In this document: in pieces, positions 7,366 to 15,085 of the stretch
Layout of the letters: every line of letters starts with the position of its first letter
Numbering within the stretch: the first letter of the stretch is position 1
DNA from: an uncultured Romboutsia sp.
GTDB lineage: Bacteria; Bacillota; Clostridia; Peptostreptococcales; Peptostreptococcaceae
NCBI GenBank assembly: GCA_937907205.1
Contig: CALESE010000201.1
Location: 1 to 30,990 of the forward strand
DNA: 30,990 nucleotides
Reading direction: 5' to 3'
Made by a program: the position numbers and the translations under genes
The notes under the pieces: generated by a model
The model's database searches: none
The model's input: only the letters and a program-made list of their open reading frames with translations
Told to the model about the DNA's origin: nothing

Positions 7366-8112
7366 ATGGGATATATATTTCATAAAATGAATAAAGAAGT
7401 ATTGATTTTTGATTGTATATTAGATAATGAGAAGATATTATTTAATCACTATATTATGAGGAAAGTAAATTTAAATAATATGAAAAATGAGTTAGAGAAA
7501 AATCATTTTAAAATAAGTACAAGAACTGCATCTAATGATTTGAATATAAGTTTGTCCAAAACTCACAGAATGTTAAAAGAATTTGAATCTTTAAATATTA
7601 TAAAGTGTATAAGGATTGGAGATAGAAAAGGGACATGTTCTATATATAAATATATAACTGATGATGAAACAGTATTTGAAACTGTTATAAAAAACAAAGT
7701 AGAAAGGGTTAAGTATTGTCATATAGATAATTTAAAGCATATTAATGAAATGGACAATGAAATAGATACTAAAACACATAAAGAAACATCTAATATAGAG
7801 AATATAAATAAAGAAATATATATTAATATAATAGATTACCTAAATAAAAAATCAAATAAAAGATTTAAATACAATACAAATAAAACAATTAAGTGTATAA
7901 GAGCAAGGATCAATGAAGGATTTGACCTTGAAGATTTTTATAAGGTAATAGATACAAAAGTAGACCAATGGCTAAATACGGATATGGAAATGTTTATAAG
8001 ACCAGCAACGTTATTTAGCAATAAATTTGAAGGTTATCTAAATGAAAAACAATTTAAAAATGATAAAGAAAATACTGATATAAAACCTTGGGATGTAGAA
8101 TTTGAATATTAG
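7366..8112 (+). CDS. phage-type replication initiator/replisome organiser
   Basis: This 248-residue protein has two recognisable parts. Residues about 15-105 look like a winged helix-turn-helix, with SKTHRMLKEFESLNIIKCI as the probable recognition helix. Residues about 150-235 (IDYLNKKSNKRFKYN, then IKARI-like INEGFDLEDFYKVIDTK and RPATLFSNKFEGYLN) match the conserved phage C-terminal domain Phg_2220_C of replication initiators. Such proteins bind the phage origin and load the helicase. A charged linker of about 45 residues separates the parts. The ATG at 7366 is about 7 bases after AGGAGGGG. The helicase gene follows 10 bases after the stop, so the two are co-transcribed. It could equally be called a DnaD-like primosome protein. 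Confidence 0.8.
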   Translation: MGYIFHKMNKEVLIFDCILDNEKILFNHYIMRKVNLNNMKNELEKNHFKISTRTASNDLNISLSKTHRMLKEFESLNIIKCIRIGDRKGTCSIYKYITDDETVFETVIKNKVERVKYCHIDNLKHINEMDNEIDTKTHKETSNIENINKEIYINIIDYLNKKSNKRFKYNTNKTIKCIRARINEGFDLEDFYKVIDTKVDQWLNTDMEMFIRPATLFSNKFEGYLNEKQFKNDKENTDIKPWDVEFEY

Positions 8113-8122
8113 GGGGAGTATT

Positions 8123-9412
8123 ATGAATGCTATTAATATAGAACAAAGTGTACTTGGAAGTTTTATAGTTGATGAAAGTATATATTATAAAATAGAAGAG
8201 TTAACTGAAGATATGTTTACAGTAGATTTTAATAAAAATATTTTAAGTATTATGAAATTATTACATAAAGAAAATAAAAGTTTTGATATACAAACTATAA
8301 AGACTAAGCTAGAAGACAGGGAATTAGAAGTACAAGTTTCATATTTAAGTAATTTAGTGGCTATGTCACAAAGTTTTGCAATTGATACTCATATAAAAAT
8401 ATTAAAAGATAAATATATAAGAAGAAAAGTTATAAAAAATTGTACTAATTTATTAAATGATATATCAAAAGATGAAGATATAAATAAAAGTATTTATAGT
8501 TTTGAAAATAATATAAGAAAAATTATGGATAAAGAAGAAGATGATAATGATAGTATAGAATTTATTTGCCAAGAGTTATTAAGTTTTTTAGAAGATGAAA
8601 GCACAGGATTTAACTTTGGAATAGATTTTTTAGATGATGTAATAGGAGGACTTTTCAAAGGAGAGCTTACAACTATTGCAGCTAGAAGTGGAGTAGGGAA
8701 AACTGCCCTAGCACTACAAATAATGTTAAATGCAATAAATCAAAAGAAAAAGGTACTTTTTATAAGTAGAGAAATGAGTAATATTCAAATATTTATGAGA
8801 AATATAACAAAAAAGACAGGTATAGATATGAAGAAATTAAAGTACAAATCACTTGAACCTGAAGATTGGGAAAAAATACTTTCTACAATGGAGATGTTTA
8901 ATAAAGATAATTTACTTTATATAAATGATAAGATAAGTACTATTAGTGAGATTAAATGTAGAATAAGACAATTAAAACCAGACCTTGTTATTGTTGATTA
9001 TTTACAATTATTAAGCGTTGAATCTAATATGCAAAATAGGGAAAGGGAAGTGGCTAGTTTATCAAGGGAGCTTAAAAATATAACACTTGATTTTGAAATA
9101 CCAATAATACAATTAAGTCAGTTAAATGATGAAATGAAAGATTTAAGACCTTGGGGAGAGCGACCAATGAGAGATAGTAAGGCAATTTTTCACGATAGTA
9201 ACAATGTAATATATATACATGAACCAGTAGGATATGATTTAGAAGATGCAATAGATAGTATAAAAAGCAATAAAGAAAGTGTATTAGCAGCAAGAAAAAA
9301 TGGTTTAAAACTTGTAGATTTGATAGTAGCAAAATGTAGAGATGGAGAAACAAAATATAGGCATTATTGTTACAACGGAAAAAGATTACATTTTCAAAAT
9401 ATAAAATATTAG
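8123..9412 (+). CDS. replicative DNA helicase, DnaB type (phage-like)
   Basis: This 429-residue helicase has an N-terminal DnaB domain (MNAINIEQSVLGSFIVDESIYYKI, residues about 1-105) and a RecA-like C-terminal domain. Walker A is ARSGVGKTALALQ (near residue 190). The Walker B strand is LVIVDYLQLL, followed by the family's REREVASLSRELK stretch. It unwinds DNA at the fork as a hexamer. The start at 8123 is chosen over an in-frame ATG at 8102 because GGGGGAG lies just before it and the N-terminus then matches DnaB proteins. It is slightly shorter than typical host DnaB (about 440-450 residues). Its place after the initiator-like gene indicates phage or mobile-element replication rather than the chromosomal copy. 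Confidence 0.92.
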   Translation: MNAINIEQSVLGSFIVDESIYYKIEELTEDMFTVDFNKNILSIMKLLHKENKSFDIQTIKTKLEDRELEVQVSYLSNLVAMSQSFAIDTHIKILKDKYIRRKVIKNCTNLLNDISKDEDINKSIYSFENNIRKIMDKEEDDNDSIEFICQELLSFLEDESTGFNFGIDFLDDVIGGLFKGELTTIAARSGVGKTALALQIMLNAINQKKKVLFISREMSNIQIFMRNITKKTGIDMKKLKYKSLEPEDWEKILSTMEMFNKDNLLYINDKISTISEIKCRIRQLKPDLVIVDYLQLLSVESNMQNREREVASLSRELKNITLDFEIPIIQLSQLNDEMKDLRPWGERPMRDSKAIFHDSNNVIYIHEPVGYDLEDAIDSIKSNKESVLAARKNGLKLVDLIVAKCRDGETKYRHYCYNGKRLHFQNIKY

Positions 9413-9422
9413 GAGGGTATAT

Positions 9423-9680
9423 ATGAACAATGATTTTAAAATTGATGATATACCATATGATTTGGTAGCAATAGCAAAGTTTATGGGAGTGGATATGTTT
9501 ATAGAGTTTTGTGATAAGTTTGGAGGAAATCATATATATTTTCCAAGTAAGAAAAGTATATTTAGAAATAGTAGAAATAGAGAAATAAAAAGAAGTTATA
9601 ATGGAAATAATATAAAAGAACTAGCAGATAAATATGATATTAGTCAGATGCATATAAAAAGAATAGTAAATAATAGATAA
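9423..9680 (+). CDS. Mor-family transcriptional activator-like protein (copy 1)
   Basis: This 85-residue protein resembles the Mor/C family of phage Mu late activators. A helical N-terminus leads to FGGNHIYFPSKKSI, where the glycine-rich turn and beta strand are typical. A basic RNSRNREI segment and the helix-turn-helix YNGNNIKELADKYDISQMHIKRIV follow. It lies 10 bases after the helicase gene with AGGAGGG before its ATG, so it ends a three-gene operon. A close paralogue lies at 19471, sharing the SI-RN-RNREI-R-YNG-NI-LA-Y-IS backbone. It would activate a target promoter that I cannot identify here. Confidence 0.8.
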   Translation: MNNDFKIDDIPYDLVAIAKFMGVDMFIEFCDKFGGNHIYFPSKKSIFRNSRNREIKRSYNGNNIKELADKYDISQMHIKRIVNNR

Positions 9681-9687
9681 AATATAA

Positions 9688-9741
9688 AAAATCTCCTTTA
9701 TGGAAATTTCTGTATTTTGCAATTTCCATAAAGGAGATTTT
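9688..9741. terminator. bidirectional terminator, 21-bp perfect stem
   Basis: AAAATCTCCTTTATGGAAATT (9688-9708) is the exact reverse complement of 9721-9741, with a 12-base loop. It lies between the convergent Mor-like gene and the large Cwp gene and has A/T runs on both sides. Confidence 0.88.
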
Positions 9742-9753
9742 ATTTATAATATA

Positions 9754-12700
9754 TTATTTAATAAAACCTAACATTTTAGCTATTTTAGTTATAATAGTTT
9801 CAGAAACTCCTCCACCAACTTGAGTCATTTTCTTTGCAGTTGATGCACTTGATTTTAAAGCATCTTGTTGTTCTTTAGTTAAATTATTAGTAGCTAATAC
9901 AACAACTCCGTTATTAGTAGCAGCTACTGGAGATATAGCTAATGCATCTACTAATTTGTCGTTACCTTCTTTTTGTCCATCTTTAGCAACATATACATGA
10001 TTAGCTCCTGTATAGTATGTTTTTATAACATTAGCATTAGTTTCAAATCTATTTGCCCCTTTAGATTTTAATTCTTCTTCTAATTTTTTATTAACAGCAG
10101 TTTCTCCACCAATAATATCTATTTGTTTATTAGTTATTAATTTTTTAGCATCATTGCTTAAACTTCCATTTAAAGCACCTACTATTATTGGAGCTTGTTC
10201 TTTAGCAGCATGAGCAGATATACTCATAGCATCTGCTTCTCCTTTAGCACCTATAACAAATGCTTTTTCAAATTTAGCGTTCTTTTGTGCCATTTTCTTA
10301 GCAACAGCTAGAGAAGTAGTATCTCTACGGTCTCCTGCTAATCTTTCAACTTTAATACCTAATTGTTTTAATTTATTAACAACATTTTCACTAACTACTG
10401 ATGTTCCTCCTACTATATATACAGTTTGAGTTTTTAAATCAGCTTTAGCTGTATTGTTTACTAATAATCTTTTTATTTCATTTTCAACATTATTGTCTAA
10501 AGCATTTGCACTTGTTAATAATAATGGTGCATTTACTAATTTAGCTAATGGTCCTGCTGATAAACCATCAACAACAGCACTAGATCCAACTAATACTACA
10601 CTACCATTTTTAGATACTGGCTTGAAGTTTTCTTTACTTATTTTTACTGCTGTTTCAGTTCTTCTTGGGCCTATTATAGTGTTAACACTAGGTCCTTCAA
10701 CTTTACCATCTTCTGTTAAAGTAAACATTTTTGCTATGTTTTGTAATTCTTCCTTAGTTTGTGCAGTTACTTTAATTTGGAATCTGAAAGTTTTATTTGT
10801 AGTTTTGTAAGTAGAAGGTTTATTTGTTCCTATAAAGTCCATAACTAATTCATACATACCGTTAGATAATTTACTTATTTTATGGTCTGTACTTTGTTTT
10901 ACTTCAAATACTTTTCCATTTACTTCTACACCATTTTCTAAGGCGTCAACTAATTTTTTACCTTCATTAGTTAATGTTAATCCATTAAATAAGTTTTCAG
11001 GTTTTACTGTTTCTACTACTGAAGGCTTTTGTTCAGGTTCTTCTGGCTTAGTAGGAGGAACTACTGGTTTTTGAGGTTCCTCAGGCGTCTCGGGAGTAGT
11101 AGGAGGAACTACTGGTTTTTGAGGTTCTTCAGGCTTCTCAGGTTGAGTAGGTGGAACTACTGGATTTCCAGGATTTTCTGGTTCTTCAGGAGTAGTAGGT
11201 GGAGTTTCAGGCTCAGGTATTATAGGTTCAGCTTCTTCTACTAAAACTTCTGAACTTAATATACTTCCTACATAATTTTGAGCTTCAACTTCAACCTTTA
11301 CTTTTTTATTTACATATTCTTTAGTTAATACAAAGTCCTTACTTGTTTTTCCATCAATTTTAATGTCATTAACATACCATGAGTATCTTATATTTTCTAC
11401 ATCACCTGGTAAATTAGATGTATTTGCAGTTATTGTATTACCTTCAACAGCATCACCTGAGATACTTACATTACCAGTTAATTTATGGCTATCATTATTA
11501 TTAACAATATACATTTTTTTAGATATAGATTTTTTTGTATTTTTGTGAGTAGCAGTTAAAGTTATTTCTCCAGTATATTCTGGATTTAAAATTTGTAATT
11601 CTATTACACCTGTAATAGGGTTCATTGTAAAAGATAAATCAGTATCAAATTGCTCAGGGTTATCAATTAATTCAGTTCCATCTGCTTTTGTTAATTTAAA
11701 TTCAAATTCATTCCACTCTTCACCATCTGGTATATATTGTTTGTCATTAGCATTTATAAATTCAATTGGTTGAATTGGAAACAAATCATCTTGTATTTCT
11801 TGGTTATTTATAATTTTATCAGAAGCATATCCCCAGTTAAAATCTTTAAATGTATTTTTGCTTCTTACTGCAGTCCAAGTTGTTTGATTATTTTCTTGTT
11901 TTTTTTCTAATGTAAAGTTATTGTATAAATCAGAATTTGATGTAAAGTTTCCACTAGAATTTTCCTTTGCTATAATATATTTATGACCGTCATCTAATGG
12001 CTCTCTATATATTGTACCAGCATCATTTAAGTTTGTTGTTCCAAGTACATATCCTGTAATATTTAAATTTTGTGTATCCTTTAGAAGAATACAAGCTGAA
12101 TTTGCAGAATTTTCATCTACACCTTGGAAGTTACCTTTTGCTGTTGGATTACTAGATGCTTTTCTAAAGTCAATTATAGATCCATTTTTTAATGTAACAT
12201 TATTTACATTAAAAGTCGTGTTATCTTTTAATATAGCTTTTGCATTTTCTTCTAATGTTAAATCATTTACATTATTAAAATCTATATCTTCTATATAAGT
12301 ATTTTCTTTTAACTTTACATTTACATTTCCTTCATGGTTTGTTTTATCAAAGCTGTGTACATTACTTTTTGGTCCTAAGTTTATATTTACAGTACCATTT
12401 AGTGGTTTTGTTATTCCACCTGTATATATTTTATTATCAAGAACTTTACCATCAAAATTAATTTCTACATCTAAATTTCTTTCTTCAGTATAATCTCCTG
12501 CATATATTCCAGAAAATTGAGTTTGTGAATTTGGATTTATTACGTTAATTATAGATTTTGAGCCAAAGTTATTTTTATTTCTAAAGCTTCCACCACTTAT
12601 ATATGGTCTTTGCGTATCTTGCTCTGGGCTTGTTCCAACTTTTGTATTAACATTATCTAAAGTTAATTCATGACCAGCAGCAAATATTGTTGCAGATCTA

Positions 12701-13206
12701 GGAATAACTTCACCTAACAATTTAGAACTTTTTCCTAGAGTAACTTGAGGAACTAATTGTAGGTTAATATTTTTAAATGTTACATTTGCACCTAATTGTA
12801 TAGGAGATCTTAGTATAAATTCATCAGCATCACTAGCTAATGGTGACTTACCACTAGCACCTTCAATAGTAATATTTTTATTAATATATAAAGGTAGAGT
12901 AGCTTTATCAGTATCAACATCAAATGTTGTATAAGTAACAGAACCTACAAGTTTTAATGTACCACCGTTTGCTATATTTTCTAGTGCTGTACGTACATTT
13001 TGATATGGATTTTCTTTAGAACCATTTCCAGCACCTTGAGACCCTTCTCCACCTTTTAAATATACTATATTTTTTCCATTTTTATTTTGATTATCTTTAG
13101 CTTGATTTAAGTCTGTTTTTTCTGCTGCATATACACTTGTTATTTGAGAAGTAGCATTTAAAATAATAGCAGAAGACAAAGTTAAAGACATAAGCTTTTT
13201 ATTCAT
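9754..13206 (-). CDS. large CWB2-anchored surface protein with beta-helix-like region and Pro-rich stalk
   Basis: This is a 1150-residue Cwp. The start is the MNKKLMSLTL codon at 13206, 8 bases after AAGGAGG; nine upstream in-frame codons do not look like signal sequence. The signal peptide ends near VYA-A. Residues about 40-430 contain repeating short strands (VTFKNINLQL, LTLDNVNTKV, VTLKNGSIIDF) typical of a right-handed beta-helix. Two Ig-like regions follow (about 490-655). A proline/glutamate-rich stalk (about 657-740) contains 16-residue repeats of the PEEPQKPVVPPT type. Three CWB2 repeats start near 840, 953 and 1050. The stalk would hold the N-terminal part away from the S-layer, suggesting adhesion or polysaccharide binding (inference). 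The stretch before the anchor resembles the equivalent part of SlpA. Confidence 0.88.
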   Translation of the reverse strand: MNKKLMSLTLSSAIILNATSQITSVYAAEKTDLNQAKDNQNKNGKNIVYLKGGEGSQGAGNGSKENPYQNVRTALENIANGGTLKLVGSVTYTTFDVDTDKATLPLYINKNITIEGASGKSPLASDADEFILRSPIQLGANVTFKNINLQLVPQVTLGKSSKLLGEVIPRSATIFAAGHELTLDNVNTKVGTSPEQDTQRPYISGGSFRNKNNFGSKSIINVINPNSQTQFSGIYAGDYTEERNLDVEINFDGKVLDNKIYTGGITKPLNGTVNINLGPKSNVHSFDKTNHEGNVNVKLKENTYIEDIDFNNVNDLTLEENAKAILKDNTTFNVNNVTLKNGSIIDFRKASSNPTAKGNFQGVDENSANSACILLKDTQNLNITGYVLGTTNLNDAGTIYREPLDDGHKYIIAKENSSGNFTSNSDLYNNFTLEKKQENNQTTWTAVRSKNTFKDFNWGYASDKIINNQEIQDDLFPIQPIEFINANDKQYIPDGEEWNEFEFKLTKADGTELIDNPEQFDTDLSFTMNPITGVIELQILNPEYTGEITLTATHKNTKKSISKKMYIVNNNDSHKLTGNVSISGDAVEGNTITANTSNLPGDVENIRYSWYVNDIKIDGKTSKDFVLTKEYVNKKVKVEVEAQNYVGSILSSEVLVEEAEPIIPEPETPPTTPEEPENPGNPVVPPTQPEKPEEPQKPVVPPTTPETPEEPQKPVVPPTKPEEPEQKPSVVETVKPENLFNGLTLTNEGKKLVDALENGVEVNGKVFEVKQSTDHKISKLSNGMYELVMDFIGTNKPSTYKTTNKTFRFQIKVTAQTKEELQNIAKMFTLTEDGKVEGPSVNTIIGPRRTETAVKISKENFKPVSKNGSVVLVGSSAVVDGLSAGPLAKLVNAPLLLTSANALDNNVENEIKRLLVNNTAKADLKTQTVYIVGGTSVVSENVVNKLKQLGIKVERLAGDRRDTTSLAVAKKMAQKNAKFEKAFVIGAKGEADAMSISAHAAKEQAPIIVGALNGSLSNDAKKLITNKQIDIIGGETAVNKKLEEELKSKGANRFETNANVIKTYYTGANHVYVAKDGQKEGNDKLVDALAISPVAATNNGVVVLATNNLTKEQQDALKSSASTAKKMTQVGGGVSETIITKIAKMLGFIK
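11051..11170 (-). repeat. 48-bp tandem repeat coding for the Pro-rich stalk
   Basis: GTAGGAGGAACTACTGG recurs at 11051 and 11099 and, with one change, at 11147, a 48-base period equal to 16 residues. The period keeps the reading frame, so slippage would lengthen or shorten the stalk without breaking the protein. Confidence 0.85.
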
Positions 13207-13266
13207 AATTTTTACCTCCTTAGCAGAATACAAAATATAATGTCGTATTTTAGTGTATTTTAGTAT

Positions 13267-13275
13267 ATTATAACA
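13267..13275 (-). promoter_or_regulatory. extended -10 promoter of the large Cwp gene
   Basis: On the minus strand TGTTATAAT is an extended -10 element about 60 bases before the start codon. No clear -35 is seen. Confidence 0.5.
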
Positions 13276-13342
13276 TGAAAATTAAATATTTTTTATATTA
13301 TCATCTGATATATTAACAATAAGAACAGAAAATTTTATAAAA

Positions 13343-13404
13343 AATGGCATACTCAATTATAATAAACACTAAGTGTAGCATATATTATAATTGAGTATGC
13401 CATT
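13343..13404 (-). terminator. 22-bp perfect hairpin, terminator of the HepT/MntA operon
   Basis: The 22-base arm at 13343-13364 is the exact reverse complement of 13383-13404, with an 18-base loop that can itself form CACT/AGTG. On the minus strand it follows mntA and is followed by TTTTTT. The stem is long for a simple terminator. Confidence 0.75.
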
Positions 13405-13418
13405 AAATTTGCAAATAT

Positions 13419-13724
13419 TTATTTTTTTGTATAGATAATCTTGCCTTCATTATTTATATGGTCAATTAGGTTTTTATTGGTGATTTCATTATATTGAATA
13501 ACATCGAAAAAATAGGGTAAAGGGTAAACTTCATTTAAACAGTCATCTACATTATAAATAATTCTTCTATTTACATCTTTACCAATTATAGCAATATCTA
13601 CATCAGAGCCTTTTTTATAATTACCCATAGCACGACTTCCAAATATTATAGCTTTTTCAATTTCACTATGTTTTTCCAACGCCTTAGTTATATACATTAT
13701 ATCTCTATCTAATAGTCCAAACAT
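13419..13724 (-). CDS. mntA: MntA-type nucleotidyltransferase antitoxin
   Basis: This 101-residue minimal nucleotidyltransferase has the family motif GSX10DXD: G29-S30, then D41-V-D43 in FGSRAMGNYKKGSDVDIAI. In studied HepT/MntA pairs the MNT protein is the antitoxin and silences its HEPN partner by adding AMP units to a tyrosine (established for the type VII system). It begins one base after the stop of the HEPN gene, and its AAGGA site lies inside that gene's last codons, so the two are translationally coupled. The toxin-first order is as in known pairs. Length is typical of the family. Confidence 0.9.
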   Translation of the reverse strand: MFGLLDRDIMYITKALEKHSEIEKAIIFGSRAMGNYKKGSDVDIAIIGKDVNRRIIYNVDDCLNEVYPLPYFFDVIQYNEITNKNLIDHINNEGKIIYTKK

Positions 13725-13725
13725 A

Positions 13726-14127
13726 TTATAATTCCTTTGATAATTTATAATACATTTTTTCTAATTCTGGAATGTAGGCACTTAGTATTTCATTGGTCAT
13801 TTTATTTGCTAATTCCTCATCATAAGTATGAGTAGTTAAATTTCTATTGGATAAAGCATCTATCCAAACATGACCGTTATCTATTAGCCCTATCTGAAAA
13901 GCTTGTTTTACTGTTTCCCTTGGGCTTTTCACTGTATAACCTTCTGATTCAAGATAATCTTTTAAAACTTTCCATGCTAATTCAAATGTCATTTCAAAAA
14001 ACTGTATTATACCAGCTCTTTCAAGTTCTGTTGTTATTGGTTTGTTAGAATATTTCTTTAATAATTTATATGATTTATCAAAGTTTTCAAATCTTTGTTT
14101 CCATCTTATTTCTTTTAAATTATTCAT
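13726..14127 (-). CDS. hepT: HepT-type HEPN toxin (NTase substrate-binding family)
   Basis: This 133-residue all-helical protein belongs to the nucleotidyltransferase substrate-binding HEPN family (HI0074 type, PF08780). FEMTFELAWKVLKDYLESEGY is its signature helix. The RX4HXY site is intact: R95, H100 and Y102 in RNLTTHTYDEE. In the type VII system this histidine/arginine pair forms an RNase site, and the tyrosine is the residue AMPylated by the antitoxin (family knowledge). With both catalytic and target residues present the module should be functional. A GAGAGG ribosome binding site precedes the ATG. The pair lies between cwp genes in the same orientation and has its own terminator. Confidence 0.9.
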   Translation of the reverse strand: MNNLKEIRWKQRFENFDKSYKLLKKYSNKPITTELERAGIIQFFEMTFELAWKVLKDYLESEGYTVKSPRETVKQAFQIGLIDNGHVWIDALSNRNLTTHTYDEELANKMTNEILSAYIPELEKMYYKLSKEL

Positions 14128-14226
14128 ATTATACCTCTCTTAAAATCTATATTAAAACCATTTATTATATTGTACACTATATAATTAAGGTTATGAATAT
14201 ATTTGTTTGAAGCTAATATATAATTA

Positions 14227-14847
14227 TTATATAAATTTAATTAATTTTTTTACTAACCAATCTTTATTTAAATTAAGATATCCATTAGGAGTTACTACTA
14301 TATAATTATCGCTTACATCTAATATATTTGGTACCCCTGTATATACTATATCTATATAAAGGTTAAATGGCTTAACTTTTATATTTAATTCATTTTCTAA
14401 CTCATCAATATATTCAGAGAATTTATTACAACATATAATTTCATAGAAAGAAATAGCACTTTTTCCTCCTGCTTGCATATTCCACCATTCAATAAAATAT
14501 GGATATGATTTTTTGCAAAGATCTCTTAATTCTGTATATTTTAGCTCTGAAAAATTACTTACATTATAGATTTCTTCAATAGGCATACATATTTTATTAG
14601 TATTAATATTCTTACATTTTTCTTCTAAAGTGTCATTAAACCATAGTTTCCATTGTAATTTTAAATTATTATAATTTAAATCTTCAAAATCTAAGTTTAA
14701 TAAATTAGTTGGCCAAGGTGTATTTGATTTGTCAAAATTTTTATTATCAATTAGATTATACATACATCCAGTAAATATAATAAAGTTTAATAGTTCATCT
14801 GTTGATGTTTTTATAGACCAAGATTGATTAGTATTTTTATCTATCAT
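14227..14847 (-). CDS. hypothetical protein, tryptophan-rich, unknown
   Basis: I do not recognise this 206-residue protein. It has no signal peptide and no clear membrane segment, so it is probably cytoplasmic. It is rich in aromatic and asparagine residues, with tryptophan clusters (WPTNLL, WKLWFND, YFIEWWNMQAGGKS) and several cysteines (TGCMYN, KICMP, EIICCN). The strong GGGGGC site before the ATG supports the start. It is 100 bases upstream of the HepT/MntA operon on the same strand and could be a third cargo gene of the same insertion; no terminator is obvious between them. Confidence 0.6.
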   Translation of the reverse strand: MIDKNTNQSWSIKTSTDELLNFIIFTGCMYNLIDNKNFDKSNTPWPTNLLNLDFEDLNYNNLKLQWKLWFNDTLEEKCKNINTNKICMPIEEIYNVSNFSELKYTELRDLCKKSYPYFIEWWNMQAGGKSAISFYEIICCNKFSEYIDELENELNIKVKPFNLYIDIVYTGVPNILDVSDNYIVVTPNGYLNLNKDWLVKKLIKFI

Positions 14848-15029
14848 AAAAAAGCCCCCATTTTTATTATTTTTAGTTTTAAGTATATATTACTTATATC
14901 TATTCCCAAGTAGTATTTACAATTATATAAGTCTATTATTATACATACACTAAGTATAATCAAGTTTATTATTTTAATACATATTACATAATTGATAGAC
15001 TAATATTAAATCTAATTATTTATACATAA

Positions 15030-15074
15030 AAAATAGCAACTATTTTATATAAAACATAAAATAGTTGCTATTTT
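15030..15074 (-). terminator. terminator of the M6 protease Cwp gene
   Basis: AAAATAGCAACTATTTTAT (15030-15048) is the perfect reverse complement of 15056-15074, with a 7-base loop. It follows the gene's stop on the minus strand. The 180 bases from here to the 206-residue gene contain only AT-rich sequence with no feature I can name. Confidence 0.85.
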
Positions 15075-15085
15075 AATTTAAAACT

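Noticed and set aside
8102..8122. Earlier in-frame ATG for the helicase
   Set aside because: It overlaps the upstream gene, lacks a ribosome binding site, and adds residues not typical of DnaB; the 8123 start has GGGGGAG before it.
9072..9533. Open frame on the minus strand, 153 codons, opposite the DnaB-type helicase
   Set aside because: It is leucine- and tyrosine-rich in the way AT-rich antisense frames are, has no ribosome binding site, and lies over a well-supported helicase gene.
10454..10810. Open frame on the plus strand opposite the CWB2 region of the large Cwp
   Set aside because: It is a mirror of the CWB2 coding sequence with no ribosome binding site or recognisable domain.
11051..11170. 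Regularly spaced repeats as a possible CRISPR array
   Set aside because: The units are contiguous, in frame and encode a proline-rich stalk; there are no unique spacers and no cas genes.
11029..11244. Arginine- and phenylalanine-rich frame opposite the proline-rich stalk
   Set aside because: The composition is only the antisense of the proline/glutamate repeats; no start signal.
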